From Oscillospiraceae bacterium Marseille-Q3528 (GTDB taxonomy: Bacteria; Bacillota; Clostridia; Lachnospirales; Lachnospiraceae): a stretch of 64,000 nt of DNA. The position numbers and the translations under genes are program-made. The notes beneath the pieces are model-generated. The model did no database searches and was not told the DNA's origin. It saw only the letters and a list, made by a program, of their open reading frames with translations. The DNA lies in the NCBI GenBank assembly GCA_018223385.1, contig JAGTTR010000023.1, positions 1 through 64,000 of the forward strand. Reading direction: 5' to 3'. Below, in pieces: positions 26,134 through 35,426 of the stretch; the first letter of the stretch is position 1; each line of letters starts with the position of its first letter.

Positions 26134-27063
26134 ATGGCATATAATCATAAAGTAGAGCTGAGCAAGCCCGAGCGGTTTGTGGGCGGGCACCGTCTGTGTT
26201 CCGGCTGCGGCGCGGGCATTCTTTCCCGTGCGGTGACCCGTGCCCTGGATGAGAAGGACAAGGCAGTCATCTGCAACGCCACCGGATGTCTGGAGGTTTC
26301 TTCCTTCTTGTATCCGTTTACCGCCTGGGAGGATTCCTATATCCATTCTGCCTTTGAAAATGCGGCAGCAACGTGCAGCGGCGTGGAAGCTGCTTATCTG
26401 GCGCTGAAACGCAGAGGAAAAATTGACGACACGTACAAGTTCCTCGTGCTGGGCGGTGACGGCGGTACCTATGACATCGGTTTCCAGTCCCTGTCCGGTG
26501 CCATGGAGCGTGGTCACGACATGGTGTACTTCTGTTACGACAATGAAGCGTACATGAACACCGGCATCCAGCGTTCTTCCTCTACGCCTCGGTTTGCCAA
26601 TGCCACAACGACGCCCATCGGCACGGAATCCTTTGGTAAAAAGCAGAACAAGAAAAATCTGACGGAGATCCTGGCAGCCCATGAGATCCCTTATGCGGCC
26701 CAGACAACGTTCATTGGTAACATGAAAGATCTGCATGAAAAAGCCCACCGGGCTATCTACACCCCCGGCCCGGCCTTCGTCAATGTCATGTCCCCCTGCC
26801 CCAGAGGCTGGCAGTATCCGGCGGAGGATCTGGCGCTGGTCTGCAAGATGGCGGTGGAGACGTGCGTGTGGCCGCTTTACGAATACATTGAGGGAAAATG
26901 GTATCTGAATTATGAACCGAAGAAAAAGCTCCCTGTGACAGAGTTTATGAAATTACAGGGACGATTCCGTCACTGCTTCAAGCCCGGCAATGAATGGATG
27001 CTGGAAGCTGCCCAGGAGCACGTGGATCAGGAATGGGAAAAATTAAAAGATAAGTGTCAGTAA
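26134..27063 (+). CDS. 2-oxoacid:ferredoxin oxidoreductase, beta subunit (TPP-binding)
   Basis: The start ATG 26134 has AAAGGAGGTG 9 nt upstream; the alpha gene stops just before. The 309-residue subunit binds thiamine diphosphate: GGDGGTYDIGF with YDNEAYMNTGIQRSSSTP. It coordinates the proximal 4Fe-4S cluster through CSGCGAGI and further Cys residues (CNATGC; also CPRGW). All four subunits are present and intact, so the operon is complete. Confidence 0.94.
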   Translation: MAYNHKVELSKPERFVGGHRLCSGCGAGILSRAVTRALDEKDKAVICNATGCLEVSSFLYPFTAWEDSYIHSAFENAAATCSGVEAAYLALKRRGKIDDTYKFLVLGGDGGTYDIGFQSLSGAMERGHDMVYFCYDNEAYMNTGIQRSSSTPRFANATTTPIGTESFGKKQNKKNLTEILAAHEIPYAAQTTFIGNMKDLHEKAHRAIYTPGPAFVNVMSPCPRGWQYPAEDLALVCKMAVETCVWPLYEYIEGKWYLNYEPKKKLPVTEFMKLQGRFRHCFKPGNEWMLEAAQEHVDQEWEKLKDKCQ

Positions 27064-27072
27064 ATGGAAATG

Positions 27073-27089
27073 GAACGTAGATGCACTGC
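27073..27089 (+). repeat. 17-nt dispersed repeat GAACGTAGATGCACTGC, copy 1
   Basis: An exact copy occurs at 48674-48690, in the same orientation and again between genes, behind another gene's end. Here it runs into a GCGGCGGG/CCCGCCGC stem (about 27087-27128). Confidence 0.7.
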
Positions 27090-27142
27090 GGCGGGATAGA
27101 AAGGTATCGCAAAAGCGACCCGCCGCAGGCACCTGCAGTCTG

Positions 27143-27171
27143 AGGAACCCTGTATTACGGGGTTCCTTTTT
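27143..27171. terminator. Bidirectional terminator between convergent genes
   Basis: AGGAACCC and GGGTTCCT (27143-27150 and 27159-27166) form the stem. T run 27165-27171 serves the oxidoreductase operon. The hairpin lies directly past the stop of the minus-strand sigma-54 activator, which it could also end. Confidence 0.8.
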
Positions 27172-28594
27172 AGCGTGAAGCTGCCCCGGGATATTTTTCT
27201 GCGTAATACATGCGTTTTCGTTCAAATGTGGAATAATTCATATGCAGGGAGCGGGCGGCCTGCCGCACACTGTTGTGGTGGGTATAGGCCCGGCTGATAT
27301 ATTCGTATTCGATCTGCTCCAGTACCTCTTTTAAGTTCACATTTTCATCGGGCTGGAACGTGCGGGTCTTGCCATAGCCGATGAGGGGCAGGTCATCCAG
27401 GGAGATGAGATTGTCCTCGCTCATGATGACGGCCTGTTCAATAACATTTTTCAGCTCCCGGACGTTGCCGGGCCAGCTGTATTCGGTCAGAAACTGGTAG
27501 GCCAGATTGGACAGCTTTTTCTCAAAATGATATTTCTGGTTCAGACCATCCAGGAACCGTTTCGCCAGCGGGATAATATCGTTCCGCCGCTCCCGCAGCG
27601 GCGGAATGTGGATGGGAACGATGTTCAGTCGGTAATAGAGATCCTGCCGGAACTGCTTGTGCTCCACCATATCCAGCAGATCCCGGTTGGTGGCGGCAAG
27701 GATGCGGACGTCGATCTTCACGGGCTCGGTGCCGCCGATGCGTGTTACCTGCTGATCCTGCAGCACCCGCAGCAGCTTCACCTGCATATCCAGCGGCAGT
27801 TCGCCGATCTCATCCAGAAAGATCGTGCCGTGATTGGCGACCTCAAACAGGCCCATTTTGCCCGTCTTGCTGGCACCGGTGAAGGCTCCCTTTTCGTAGC
27901 CGAACAGTTCACTTTCGATGAGATTTTCCGACAGGGCGCCGCAGTTGACCTTGACGAAGCGCTGTTTGGCCCGGGAGCTGTTTTCGTGGATATATTTGGC
28001 CACCTCTTCCTTGCCGACGCCGGTCTCGCCCAGGATCAGCGTGGTGGAATCCACTTTTGCCACCTTGTAAGCCCGGGTGAGTACATCCAGCATTTTCTTG
28101 TCCTCGGCCACCATGTCTATGGCAGGGGGCAGGAACTGTTCTTTCAGGGCACGGATCTCCGCCTGGTATTTGTCTGCCAGCTGTTCGGCAGCGGCCAGCC
28201 GTTCTTCCAGCCGCTGGATCTCTTCAAAATTCCGGCTGTTGCTGATGATCATTTCCAGGTTGCCGTTTTCATCATAAATGGGTTTGCTGCAGATGAAGGC
28301 GTGCCGGTTGGTGCGCTGGAAAACCAGCTCGATATTGGCCTCCTGGCCGGTTTTCAGCACCTGGAGGGAACCGGACTGGGAAATGTACTGTTTTTCCATA
28401 TCACCCATGTGCAGGCCCAGGATCTCCTCCCGTTTCAGCCCCGACAGCTCCTCGTAGGCCTTGTTCACCCGCATGGTGCGGGCCTGGGCGTCGGTGACAT
28501 AGATGGTATCGGGAAGGTTTTCAATGATATCCTCAAAACGGTGGCAGAGCCGCCGCGTTTTCTGCAGTTCCAGAAGCAGCGCCTCTCGGTCCAT
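27170..28594 (-). CDS. Sigma-54-dependent transcriptional activator with PAS domain
   Basis: The 474-residue protein has a PAS sensor domain at about residues 20-125 and a short coiled coil. The AAA+ domain follows at about 165-390, with Walker A GETGVGKE, the sigma-54 contact loop GAFTGA, Walker B IFLDEIGELP and the R-finger region. A Fis-type helix-turn-helix at the end (SVRQAARSLHMNYSTFERKR) binds DNA. All parts needed for RpoN activation are intact. The start is uncertain: ATG 28594 has no good ribosome binding site, and the frame stays open upstream to a CTG behind AAAGGAGAGAG. The gene converges with the oxidoreductase operon; its target is unknown. Confidence 0.92.
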   Translation of the reverse strand: MDREALLLELQKTRRLCHRFEDIIENLPDTIYVTDAQARTMRVNKAYEELSGLKREEILGLHMGDMEKQYISQSGSLQVLKTGQEANIELVFQRTNRHAFICSKPIYDENGNLEMIISNSRNFEEIQRLEERLAAAEQLADKYQAEIRALKEQFLPPAIDMVAEDKKMLDVLTRAYKVAKVDSTTLILGETGVGKEEVAKYIHENSSRAKQRFVKVNCGALSENLIESELFGYEKGAFTGASKTGKMGLFEVANHGTIFLDEIGELPLDMQVKLLRVLQDQQVTRIGGTEPVKIDVRILAATNRDLLDMVEHKQFRQDLYYRLNIVPIHIPPLRERRNDIIPLAKRFLDGLNQKYHFEKKLSNLAYQFLTEYSWPGNVRELKNVIEQAVIMSEDNLISLDDLPLIGYGKTRTFQPDENVNLKEVLEQIEYEYISRAYTHHNSVRQAARSLHMNYSTFERKRMYYAEKYPGAASR

Positions 28595-28671
28595 GGTTTC
28601 TATTTCCGTATCTGTTTTTAAAATCGATGTATCGTAGCGGTGCAGGGTATCCAGAAGTCTCTCTCCTTTTG

Positions 28672-28705
28672 AAAAAGCGCTCCGAAACCAAAGCCTCGAA
28701 GCGCT
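28672..28705 (-). terminator. Terminator between the Nudix gene and the sigma-54 activator
   Basis: Read on the minus strand, AGCGCTTCGA (from 28705) and TCGGAGCGCT (to 28676) pair and are followed by TTTTT. It lies between the Nudix stop and the activator start, so it probably limits read-through. Confidence 0.75.
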
Positions 28706-28732
28706 GAAAATGTACGCTGTTTATAAAGTTTT

Positions 28733-29320
28733 TTATAAAGTTTCAATATAGGGGCTGACTACGCCCAGGAATTCTTTCTCCCGGAGCCACCAGTCTTTCT
28801 TGGAGGTGTTGCACAGCAGCGTGCCGTCTACCTTGTACAGCGGCGCCCGGTCGGTCAGGCCCAGCAGCCAGGAGCGGAAGTCTTCGTAGCGCATTTTTAC
28901 CACATTTTCCACGTAATGCAGATGGAATTCCGGGTTGGAAACCTGGCAGAAATAAATCTGGCAGAAAGCATTGTCGTGGTAATCGCCCTTGTCCACCACC
29001 TGACGGATGTTGCCGATGTGGCGGATGTCGTCGCGGGTCAGCACAACGCCCAGCTTGTTTGCCGTGTTTTCAATGATGGCGTCCTCAAACGTCTCCTCCG
29101 GATCGATGTGACCGCTGGAAATCAGGTCATACAGACCGGGAAAATCCTTCCGGTGCATGGAACGCTGCCGGAAATACAGCCATTTCTCGCCGTTTTTTAC
29201 TTCCATCATCCACAGATGGACGACCTGATGCAGCAGGCCTTTCTTGTGTACCTCAGAACGGGGTGCAACGCCAATGACATTATATAAGTTGTCGTATATT
29301 TTTAGAATCTCTTCTTCCAT
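28733..29320 (-). CDS. Nudix-fold protein (YfcD/IPP isomerase-like) with a degenerate Nudix box
   Basis: The 195-residue protein matches the YfcD-like Nudix group: VIGVAPRSEVHKKGLLHQVVH, then QRSMHRKDFPGLYDL. The Nudix box region is GHIDPEETFEDAIIENTANK followed by LGV. The consensus needs REUxEExGU; here those positions read ENTANKLGV, so the metal-binding Glu residues of that helix are missing. The fold is kept but hydrolase activity is doubtful. GGGGAG lies upstream of the ATG. It precedes the sigma-54 activator on the same strand. Confidence 0.82.
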   Translation of the reverse strand: MEEEILKIYDNLYNVIGVAPRSEVHKKGLLHQVVHLWMMEVKNGEKWLYFRQRSMHRKDFPGLYDLISSGHIDPEETFEDAIIENTANKLGVVLTRDDIRHIGNIRQVVDKGDYHDNAFCQIYFCQVSNPEFHLHYVENVVKMRYEDFRSWLLGLTDRAPLYKVDGTLLCNTSKKDWWLREKEFLGVVSPYIETL

Positions 29321-29477
29321 ATTTTAAACTCCCCTTTTTATATAGAAATCATTCTGCACCTCCATTATACACGCCCTGAAAATAATGTCCATGTATTTCT
29401 TCAGATATTTATAACAGTTGTGTGGTGATCTGTGGGCGGCGCAGGAGGTGTGGGTGCCGGCGGGGATCGGAAGAGGA

Positions 29478-31136
29478 TCATTCGCCGGTAGCATCCCGGT
29501 ATGCCTGGGACGGCACATCTGCCCAGGCGTGTTTTTCTCCTGGTATGACGTCCAGTGTCTGCGGATTTACCGCATAAAATTCCATAATCGAAGTTTGGGT
29601 TTCTCCATCAGACGGCATGGTGTCCTGATAATATACGAACAGGTCAAAGGCGCCGTTTTCTGATACCCGGTCGTAGACGAGACGGTTCTGGATCGTATCT
29701 GTGCCGGACTGTGTTTCCTGAAAAACGACATAGGGCGTACCCTTGGCAGAGTAGGAGATGGAGAGCGCGTCCATGCCATCGGCGGGAAGCTGCCCCTCAT
29801 CCGCTAGCAGCTGGTACACCGCCTGAAATTCCGAGAGGAGAGCCGTGTCGGATTCAGAGTCAGCAGACGCAGAAGAGCTGGAACTGTTAGTGCCAAACTC
29901 GGATGTTCCATCATTGTTAGGAGCATGGATGCCGGTTTCGGACGCATTGGGTGAACCATTGCCATCAGCGTCGAATGAGCGGTCATCCGTAATTTTGTTC
30001 TCATACGTATCAATATGGTATTTTTCCCGCTCTTCCTCAGTCAGCCGTCGGCAGAGCAGCGGCCCCATGGCCTGCTGATAGTAATAAATGGACCCGTCCA
30101 TGAAGGTGTCTTCCCGCATATAGATCAGTCCGTCTGCGGTGATACTTTCCTCTGTAGGCGCATGGAGAAAGACCAGCAGCATACACCCGGTGCCATAGAG
30201 CAGGAACATACCCTCCAGACAGATGAGTACGATGCCAAGAAGCACTTTACTGATGGCGGGCAGGCCAGTTTTGTGGCACATGGCCCCAAACAGCCGGTAT
30301 ACCCAGTAGATGGACAGGGTACACCAGAGCAGGAACAGCAGAGATACCGATGCCGTTTCAAAAAGAGGGCGATAAGTCACGCCATCAGGCAGCAGATTCG
30401 GTACAGTACCGAAGACGCCGGTGTACAGCAGCAAAATACCGGTAAAAATGATCAGCACAGGCGCTTTGGGCTGCGGCGCCTGATCCCAGTTTCGCAGAAC
30501 ATTCCACAGTGGCGAACCTTCCCAGACGTCGGAATTTTCTTCCACGAAGGCTTCCTCCAGCTCCTGCGCATTCATGGCCGCCTTTTCCACCGGTACCAGA
30601 TGACAGGCATCCAGATCATCCCGCCAGATGCTGTCCTGGAGAAGAAATTCTGCTGCTGCCCGGTAAAGATAATAGCTTTTCAGCTGCGATTTGTTCAGTT
30701 TCTCGGGAGAGAGCTGCCGCAGAGCCTGACTGGCCTGGTCGGGGCAGTGCATGAGCAGCTGATATTTTGCCATGGACAGGAGCAGGGTCATCTGCATTGC
30801 CCGGTTATTTTTATAAGTAGTGCGGTAAAGCACATAGTTGTAGTCGTGGCAGTCCTGAAAGCTTTCCCGGTGAAGGCGGCGGATCTCGGTACGTGTCTTG
30901 GCAAAAAGGAGCAGCCCCATGGAAGCCAGGACGCAGAGATAGAGAAGGACACAGCTTCGTATGCGGGGGCCGGGATCGTCGTCCCATCCGGCGGTGGTAA
31001 AGATCAGTGCCAGGACAAACAGCGCCAGCAGGCCGGTGAGTATGCGGAAAATCCGCAGCCGCAGAAGCCGCTGTTTTCCCAGATTGCCGCCGTAGCTGTC
31101 CGGCAGGTGCAGATTGGTCTGTGTCAGGTCATACAT
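29478..31136 (-). CDS. Multi-pass membrane protein of unknown function
   Basis: The 552-residue protein starts at ATG 31136; a TTG at 31142 is an alternative. Two membrane segments lie near residues 32-52 and 60-80, and a helical cytosolic part (about 85-220) includes tetratricopeptide-like spacing. Three to four further segments lie at about 228-340. The extracellular tail holds a low-complexity Asn/Ser/Asp-rich linker (NSSSSSASADSESD) and a strand-rich domain. I recognise no family. It lies 157 bp from the Nudix gene on the same strand. Confidence 0.7.
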   Translation of the reverse strand: MYDLTQTNLHLPDSYGGNLGKQRLLRLRIFRILTGLLALFVLALIFTTAGWDDDPGPRIRSCVLLYLCVLASMGLLLFAKTRTEIRRLHRESFQDCHDYNYVLYRTTYKNNRAMQMTLLLSMAKYQLLMHCPDQASQALRQLSPEKLNKSQLKSYYLYRAAAEFLLQDSIWRDDLDACHLVPVEKAAMNAQELEEAFVEENSDVWEGSPLWNVLRNWDQAPQPKAPVLIIFTGILLLYTGVFGTVPNLLPDGVTYRPLFETASVSLLFLLWCTLSIYWVYRLFGAMCHKTGLPAISKVLLGIVLICLEGMFLLYGTGCMLLVFLHAPTEESITADGLIYMREDTFMDGSIYYYQQAMGPLLCRRLTEEEREKYHIDTYENKITDDRSFDADGNGSPNASETGIHAPNNDGTSEFGTNSSSSSASADSESDTALLSEFQAVYQLLADEGQLPADGMDALSISYSAKGTPYVVFQETQSGTDTIQNRLVYDRVSENGAFDLFVYYQDTMPSDGETQTSIMEFYAVNPQTLDVIPGEKHAWADVPSQAYRDATGE

Positions 31137-31276
31137 ATTCAAAGTCAGTTTCCCTCATTTCCTAAAATAAAAAGTGAAAAACAAGAAATATATCCCTACT
31201 TTACCATAAAATATAAAATAGAAGGAAGAAGAATGCCGTCGTTTTTATGGAAAATTAATAATTTTTTAACGTCCTC

Positions 31277-31306
31277 TTGACAATATTGTCTGAAAATGCC
31301 TATACT
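31277..31306 (+). promoter_or_regulatory. Promoter of the BMP importer with an overlapping palindrome
   Basis: TTGACA (31277-31282) and TATACT (31301-31306) are 18 bp apart. A perfect 12-bp palindrome, GACAATATTGTC (31279-31290), overlaps the -35 box and is a candidate repressor site. Confidence 0.7.
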
Positions 31307-31351
31307 GACAAGTGTTGAGAACTGATAATAGTCTAAACAGGAGGAAAAGTG

Positions 31352-32623
31352 ATGAAAAAGAGAGTAGTAAGCTTACTTGCAGTCATGGCACTGACCGTGG
31401 GAATGCTGGCAGGATGCGGATCTTCTTCCGACAGCAGCGCTGATACGAAGGATGCCGCAGCAGACGAGGGTGCAGAGGCAGAGGACACTGCAGATTCCGC
31501 AGAGGGAACCACAGCTGCAACCACCGTAAAGGCAGGTTTTATTTTCCTGCATGACGAGAATTCTACCTACGACCTGAACTTCTTAAACGCAGCGAAGGAA
31601 GCATGTGAGAAACTCGGCATTGAGTACATGACCAAGACAAACATCCCTGAGGGACAGGAGTGCTATGAGGCAGCCTGCGAGCTTGCTGATGCAGGATGTA
31701 ACTACATCTTCGCAGATAGCTTCGGACATGAGGATTACATCATCGAAGCTGCAAAGGAGTTCCCGGAAGTACAGTTCAGCCACGCTACCGGAACAAAAGC
31801 ACACACAGAGAATCTGGACAACTACCACAATGCATTTGCATCCATCTATGACGGCCGTTACCTGGCAGGCGTTGTTGCAGGAACCAAGTTAAATGAGATG
31901 ATCGCAAATGGCGAGATCACAGAGGATCAGGCAAAGATGGGTTATGTCGGCGCTTATACTTATGCTGAGGTTATCTCCGGTTACACCTCTTTCTTCCTTG
32001 GCGCACGCTCTGTTTGCCCGACGGTTACCATGGATGTAACCTTCACAGGATCCTGGTATGATGAGACCGCAGAAAAAGAGGGCGCAAATAAACTGATCGA
32101 GAACGGATGCGTACTGATCAGCCAGCATGCTGACTCCATGGGTGCACCGACCGCATGTGAGACCGCAGGCGTGCCGAACGTTTCCTACAATGGAAGCACA
32201 GCAAGCGCATGCCCGAACACCTTCCTGGTATCTTCCAGAATCAACTGGGAGCCTTACTTTGAGTATGCCATCAAGTGTGTAGAAGAGGGCAAAGCGATCG
32301 ATACCGACTGGACAGGCGATCTGGCAACCGGTTCTGTTGAACTCAGCGAACTCGGCACATCCGTGGCAGAGGGCACACAGGAGGCTGTTGAGGCAGCAAA
32401 GGCTGACATCGAGGCTGGCAATGTGCATGTATTCGATACTTCCAAATTTACTGTAGAGGGCAAGACTCTGGACAGCTATGAGGCAGATGTTGATACGGAT
32501 GCAGATTATACGCCGGATCACGAGGTAGTCAGCGATGGTTACTTCCATGAGTCCGAGTACCGTTCCGCACCGTACTTTGATGTGAAAATTGATGACATCA
32601 ACCTTCTGGATACCGCATTTTAA
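31352..32623 (+). CDS. BMP-family lipoprotein, substrate-binding protein of a nucleoside-type ABC importer
   Basis: The start ATG 31352 is behind AGGAGGAAAAG. The 423-residue protein has a lipoprotein signal ending LAGC (Cys22), then a Ser/Asp/Ala/Glu-rich linker. The BMP/PnrA fold follows, with FIFLHDENSTYDLNFLNA and CNYIFADSFGHEDYI. BMP proteins bind purine nucleosides or related ligands outside the membrane. It is followed by an ATPase and two permeases of the same system. The linker and a long acidic tail are larger than in PnrA. Confidence 0.92.
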   Translation: MKKRVVSLLAVMALTVGMLAGCGSSSDSSADTKDAAADEGAEAEDTADSAEGTTAATTVKAGFIFLHDENSTYDLNFLNAAKEACEKLGIEYMTKTNIPEGQECYEAACELADAGCNYIFADSFGHEDYIIEAAKEFPEVQFSHATGTKAHTENLDNYHNAFASIYDGRYLAGVVAGTKLNEMIANGEITEDQAKMGYVGAYTYAEVISGYTSFFLGARSVCPTVTMDVTFTGSWYDETAEKEGANKLIENGCVLISQHADSMGAPTACETAGVPNVSYNGSTASACPNTFLVSSRINWEPYFEYAIKCVEEGKAIDTDWTGDLATGSVELSELGTSVAEGTQEAVEAAKADIEAGNVHVFDTSKFTVEGKTLDSYEADVDTDADYTPDHEVVSDGYFHESEYRSAPYFDVKIDDINLLDTAF

Positions 32624-32663
32624 TAGCGAACCGTGCAATATCTGACCGTATAAAAGATTGCAC

Positions 32664-32700
32664 AGGGCGGCACAGCGTATATCGCCGCGCCGCCCTTTTT
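32664..32700 (+). terminator. Internal terminator between binding protein and ATPase
   Basis: AGGGCGGC (32664-32671) pairs with GCCGCCCT (32689-32696), followed by five T. Placed between the binding protein and the rest of the importer, it likely gives more binding protein than membrane complex. Confidence 0.8.
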
Positions 32701-32792
32701 CTATCAGCCCGGGGCAACCGATTCCGACAGGAAAAGGCTTTCCCGGACCGGCAGAAAAGGGGCGGATCAGCCACTAACTCGAAAGGGGACAA

Positions 32793-34328
32793 ATGATGGA
32801 AACCAAGATAGCCGCAGTTTCAATGAAAAATGTTACAAAAACCTTCGGCTCCGTAATCGCCAATGATAAAGTTAGTCTGGACATCTATAAGGGAGAGATT
32901 CTGGCACTGCTGGGCGAGAACGGAAGCGGAAAAACGACGCTGATGAACATGCTTTCGGGCATTTATTTCCCGGATGAGGGACAGATTTTTATCAATGGCA
33001 AGGAGGAGGTCATCCGCTCCCCCAGGGCAGCCTTTGATTTAGGGATAGGCATGGTGCACCAGCATTTCAAGCTGATCGATGTGCTTTCCGCTGCGGAAAA
33101 CATCATCCTCGGCCTGGAGGGGAAGCTGAACATCAAAGAGGCTTCCCGGAAAATCGAGGAGATCTGTGAAAAATACGGCTTCGAGGTGGATCCGAAGCAG
33201 AAGATATACGATATGTCCGTGTCCCAGAAACAGACGGTAGAGATCGTAAAAGTGCTGTACCGCGGAGCGGATATTCTGATCCTGGATGAGCCCACGGCTG
33301 TGCTGACGCCCCAGGAGACAGAGAAGCTGTTCCGGGTGCTGCGGAAAATGCGGGACGACGGCAAAGCCATTATCATCATCACTCACAAGATGCATGAGGT
33401 AGAATCCCTGTCTGACCGGGTGGCTGTGCTGCGGGCCGGAAAGTATATCGGCAGCATGATGACAAAGGATACCAACGTAACCGAGATGACCAACATGATG
33501 GTGGGCCACGCGGTGACACTGAACATTGAGCGGCCCGATCCGGTGGATCCCAAGCCCCGGATCGAGGTGCAGGGGCTGACCGTGCGAAGCGAGGACGGCA
33601 TTTTGAAATTACAGGATGTATCCTTCACCGCCAACAGCGGAGAGATCCTCGGTATCGCAGGCATTTCCGGCTGCGGCCAGAAGGAACTGCTGGAGGCCAT
33701 TGCCGGGCTGCAGCCCACGGAAGCGGGCACGATCCGTTACGTGGAGGATGATGGCAGCAAGGAAGAGCTCATCGGAAAGGATCCGCTGAAGATCGCCCAG
33801 ATGGGCGTGTCCCTTTCCTTCGTGCCGGAGGATCGGCTGGGCATGGGTCTGGTGGGCAACATGGATCTGACCGACAACATGATGCTGCGTTCCTTCCGCA
33901 GAGGACATACGCCTTTCACCAACCGCAAGCCGTCCAAGGAGCTGGCGGAGAACGTGGTGGAGAACCTGGAGGTGGTGACCCCGGGCATTACCACACCGGT
34001 GCGCAGACTGTCCGGCGGTAATGTACAGAAGGTGCTGGTAGGCCGTGAGATCGCCTCTGCGCCGACCGTGCTTCTGACGGCTTACGCCGTGCGCGGCCTG
34101 GATATCAATTCTTCCTATACGATTTACAAGCTCATCAATGAGCAGAAGAAAAACGGTGTGGCCGTGATTTTCGTCGGAGAGGATCTGGACGTGCTCATGG
34201 AGCTGTCTGACCGGATCCTGGTGCTGTGCGGCGGCCAGGTCAGCGGCATCGTGGATGCGCGGACAACCGACAAAAATCAGGTGGGAATGATGATGACTTC
34301 GGTAGGAGGAAGAGAAAGCGATGAATGA
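32793..34328 (+). CDS. Nucleoside-type ABC importer, double ATPase subunit
   Basis: The 511-residue protein contains two ABC domains, as in NupO/YufO. The first has GENGSGKTT, SVSQKQTVEI and LILDEPTAVLTPQE. The second has the relaxed P-loop GISGCGQKE, signature LSGGNVQKVLVGREI and LLTAYAVRGLDINSS in place of Walker B, a family-typical change. It powers the two following permeases. It overlaps the first permease gene by 8 bp. Confidence 0.94.
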   Translation: MMETKIAAVSMKNVTKTFGSVIANDKVSLDIYKGEILALLGENGSGKTTLMNMLSGIYFPDEGQIFINGKEEVIRSPRAAFDLGIGMVHQHFKLIDVLSAAENIILGLEGKLNIKEASRKIEEICEKYGFEVDPKQKIYDMSVSQKQTVEIVKVLYRGADILILDEPTAVLTPQETEKLFRVLRKMRDDGKAIIIITHKMHEVESLSDRVAVLRAGKYIGSMMTKDTNVTEMTNMMVGHAVTLNIERPDPVDPKPRIEVQGLTVRSEDGILKLQDVSFTANSGEILGIAGISGCGQKELLEAIAGLQPTEAGTIRYVEDDGSKEELIGKDPLKIAQMGVSLSFVPEDRLGMGLVGNMDLTDNMMLRSFRRGHTPFTNRKPSKELAENVVENLEVVTPGITTPVRRLSGGNVQKVLVGREIASAPTVLLTAYAVRGLDINSSYTIYKLINEQKKNGVAVIFVGEDLDVLMELSDRILVLCGGQVSGIVDARTTDKNQVGMMMTSVGGRESDE

Positions 34329-35424
34329 GAAAAAGAAAGAACCGTTTTTTCATGTGGTGAAGCGGGATGCGCTTCCCTGGTATCAGTCGGTGGGCATCCG
34401 GGCAGTGGCCATCATTCTGGCACTGATCGTGTGCGGCATCGTCACGACACTGACCACCGGCATTAACCCGGTAGAGGTGTATCAGTCTGTTTTTGCCGGT
34501 GCATTCGGTACTGCGAGAAAAACATGGATCACTCTGCAAAATATGTCCGTGCTGCTGTTGATCGCGCTGGCGCTGACACCGGCGTTCAAGATGAAGTTCT
34601 GGAACATCGGCGGCGAGGGACAGGTACTCATCGGCGGACTGGCGGCTGCAGCCTGCATGATCTGTCTGGGAGAAAAAGTTCCTAACGTGGTTGTGATCAT
34701 CTGTATGGTGATTTCCAGTGTGGCTGCCGGCGCCATCTGGGGCTTTATCCCGGCATTTTTCAAGGCAAAATGGAACACCAACGAGACGCTGTCTACCCTG
34801 ATGATGAACTACATTGCAACCCAGCTGGTGGCTTTTTTCACCATCCTGTGGGAGGTGCCCAAGGGCTCCGGTAAGATCGGCATCATCAACCAGAATTCCA
34901 ACGCGGGCTGGCTGCCCCAGCTGTTCGGTTCCAAATATCTGCTGAGCATTTTTGTGGCTGTCATCGTCACCGTATTTATGTATATTTACCTGAATTACAG
35001 CAAACAGGGCTATGCCATTTCTGTTGTGGGCGAGAGTGAAAATACCGCGAAATACGTGGGCATCAAAGTAGAAAAGGTCATCATCCGTACGGTGGTGCTG
35101 TCCGGCGCACTGTGCGGCCTGGTGGGTCTGCTTCTTGTGGGAAGCATCAACCACACCATCACGACGACCATCGCGGGAGGCCAGGGCTTCACCGCCGTGC
35201 TTGTTTCCTGGATGTCCAAATTCAATCCGCTGACCATGGTATTTGCCACCTTCCTTATTATTTTCATGGATCGGGGCGCCAGCGAGATTTCCACAGCGTT
35301 TGGCCTGAACCATGCGTATTCCGATATCCTGACAGGTATCATCCTGTTTTTCATCATCGGCTGTGAGTTTTTCATCACTTACCGGCTGCAGTTCCGTAAA
35401 AAAGCAGAAAAGGAGGAACAGTAA
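34321..35424 (+). CDS. Nucleoside-type ABC importer permease 1
   Basis: This 367-residue permease (BPD_transp_2 family, like NupP/YufP) has about ten membrane segments. It carries the family signature KFWNIGGEGQVLIGGLAAA and the cytoplasmic motif AKYVGIKVEKVI. It overlaps the ATPase gene by 8 bp and is followed after 2 bp by the second permease, so they are translated together. Confidence 0.93.
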   Translation: MNEKKKEPFFHVVKRDALPWYQSVGIRAVAIILALIVCGIVTTLTTGINPVEVYQSVFAGAFGTARKTWITLQNMSVLLLIALALTPAFKMKFWNIGGEGQVLIGGLAAAACMICLGEKVPNVVVIICMVISSVAAGAIWGFIPAFFKAKWNTNETLSTLMMNYIATQLVAFFTILWEVPKGSGKIGIINQNSNAGWLPQLFGSKYLLSIFVAVIVTVFMYIYLNYSKQGYAISVVGESENTAKYVGIKVEKVIIRTVVLSGALCGLVGLLLVGSINHTITTTIAGGQGFTAVLVSWMSKFNPLTMVFATFLIIFMDRGASEISTAFGLNHAYSDILTGIILFFIIGCEFFITYRLQFRKKAEKEEQ

Positions 35425-35426
35425 TC

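Noticed and set aside
27527..28621. A 364-residue plus-strand frame opposite the sigma-54 activator
   Set aside because: It is the complement of a gene with complete AAA+ and HTH motifs and has no homology I recognise.
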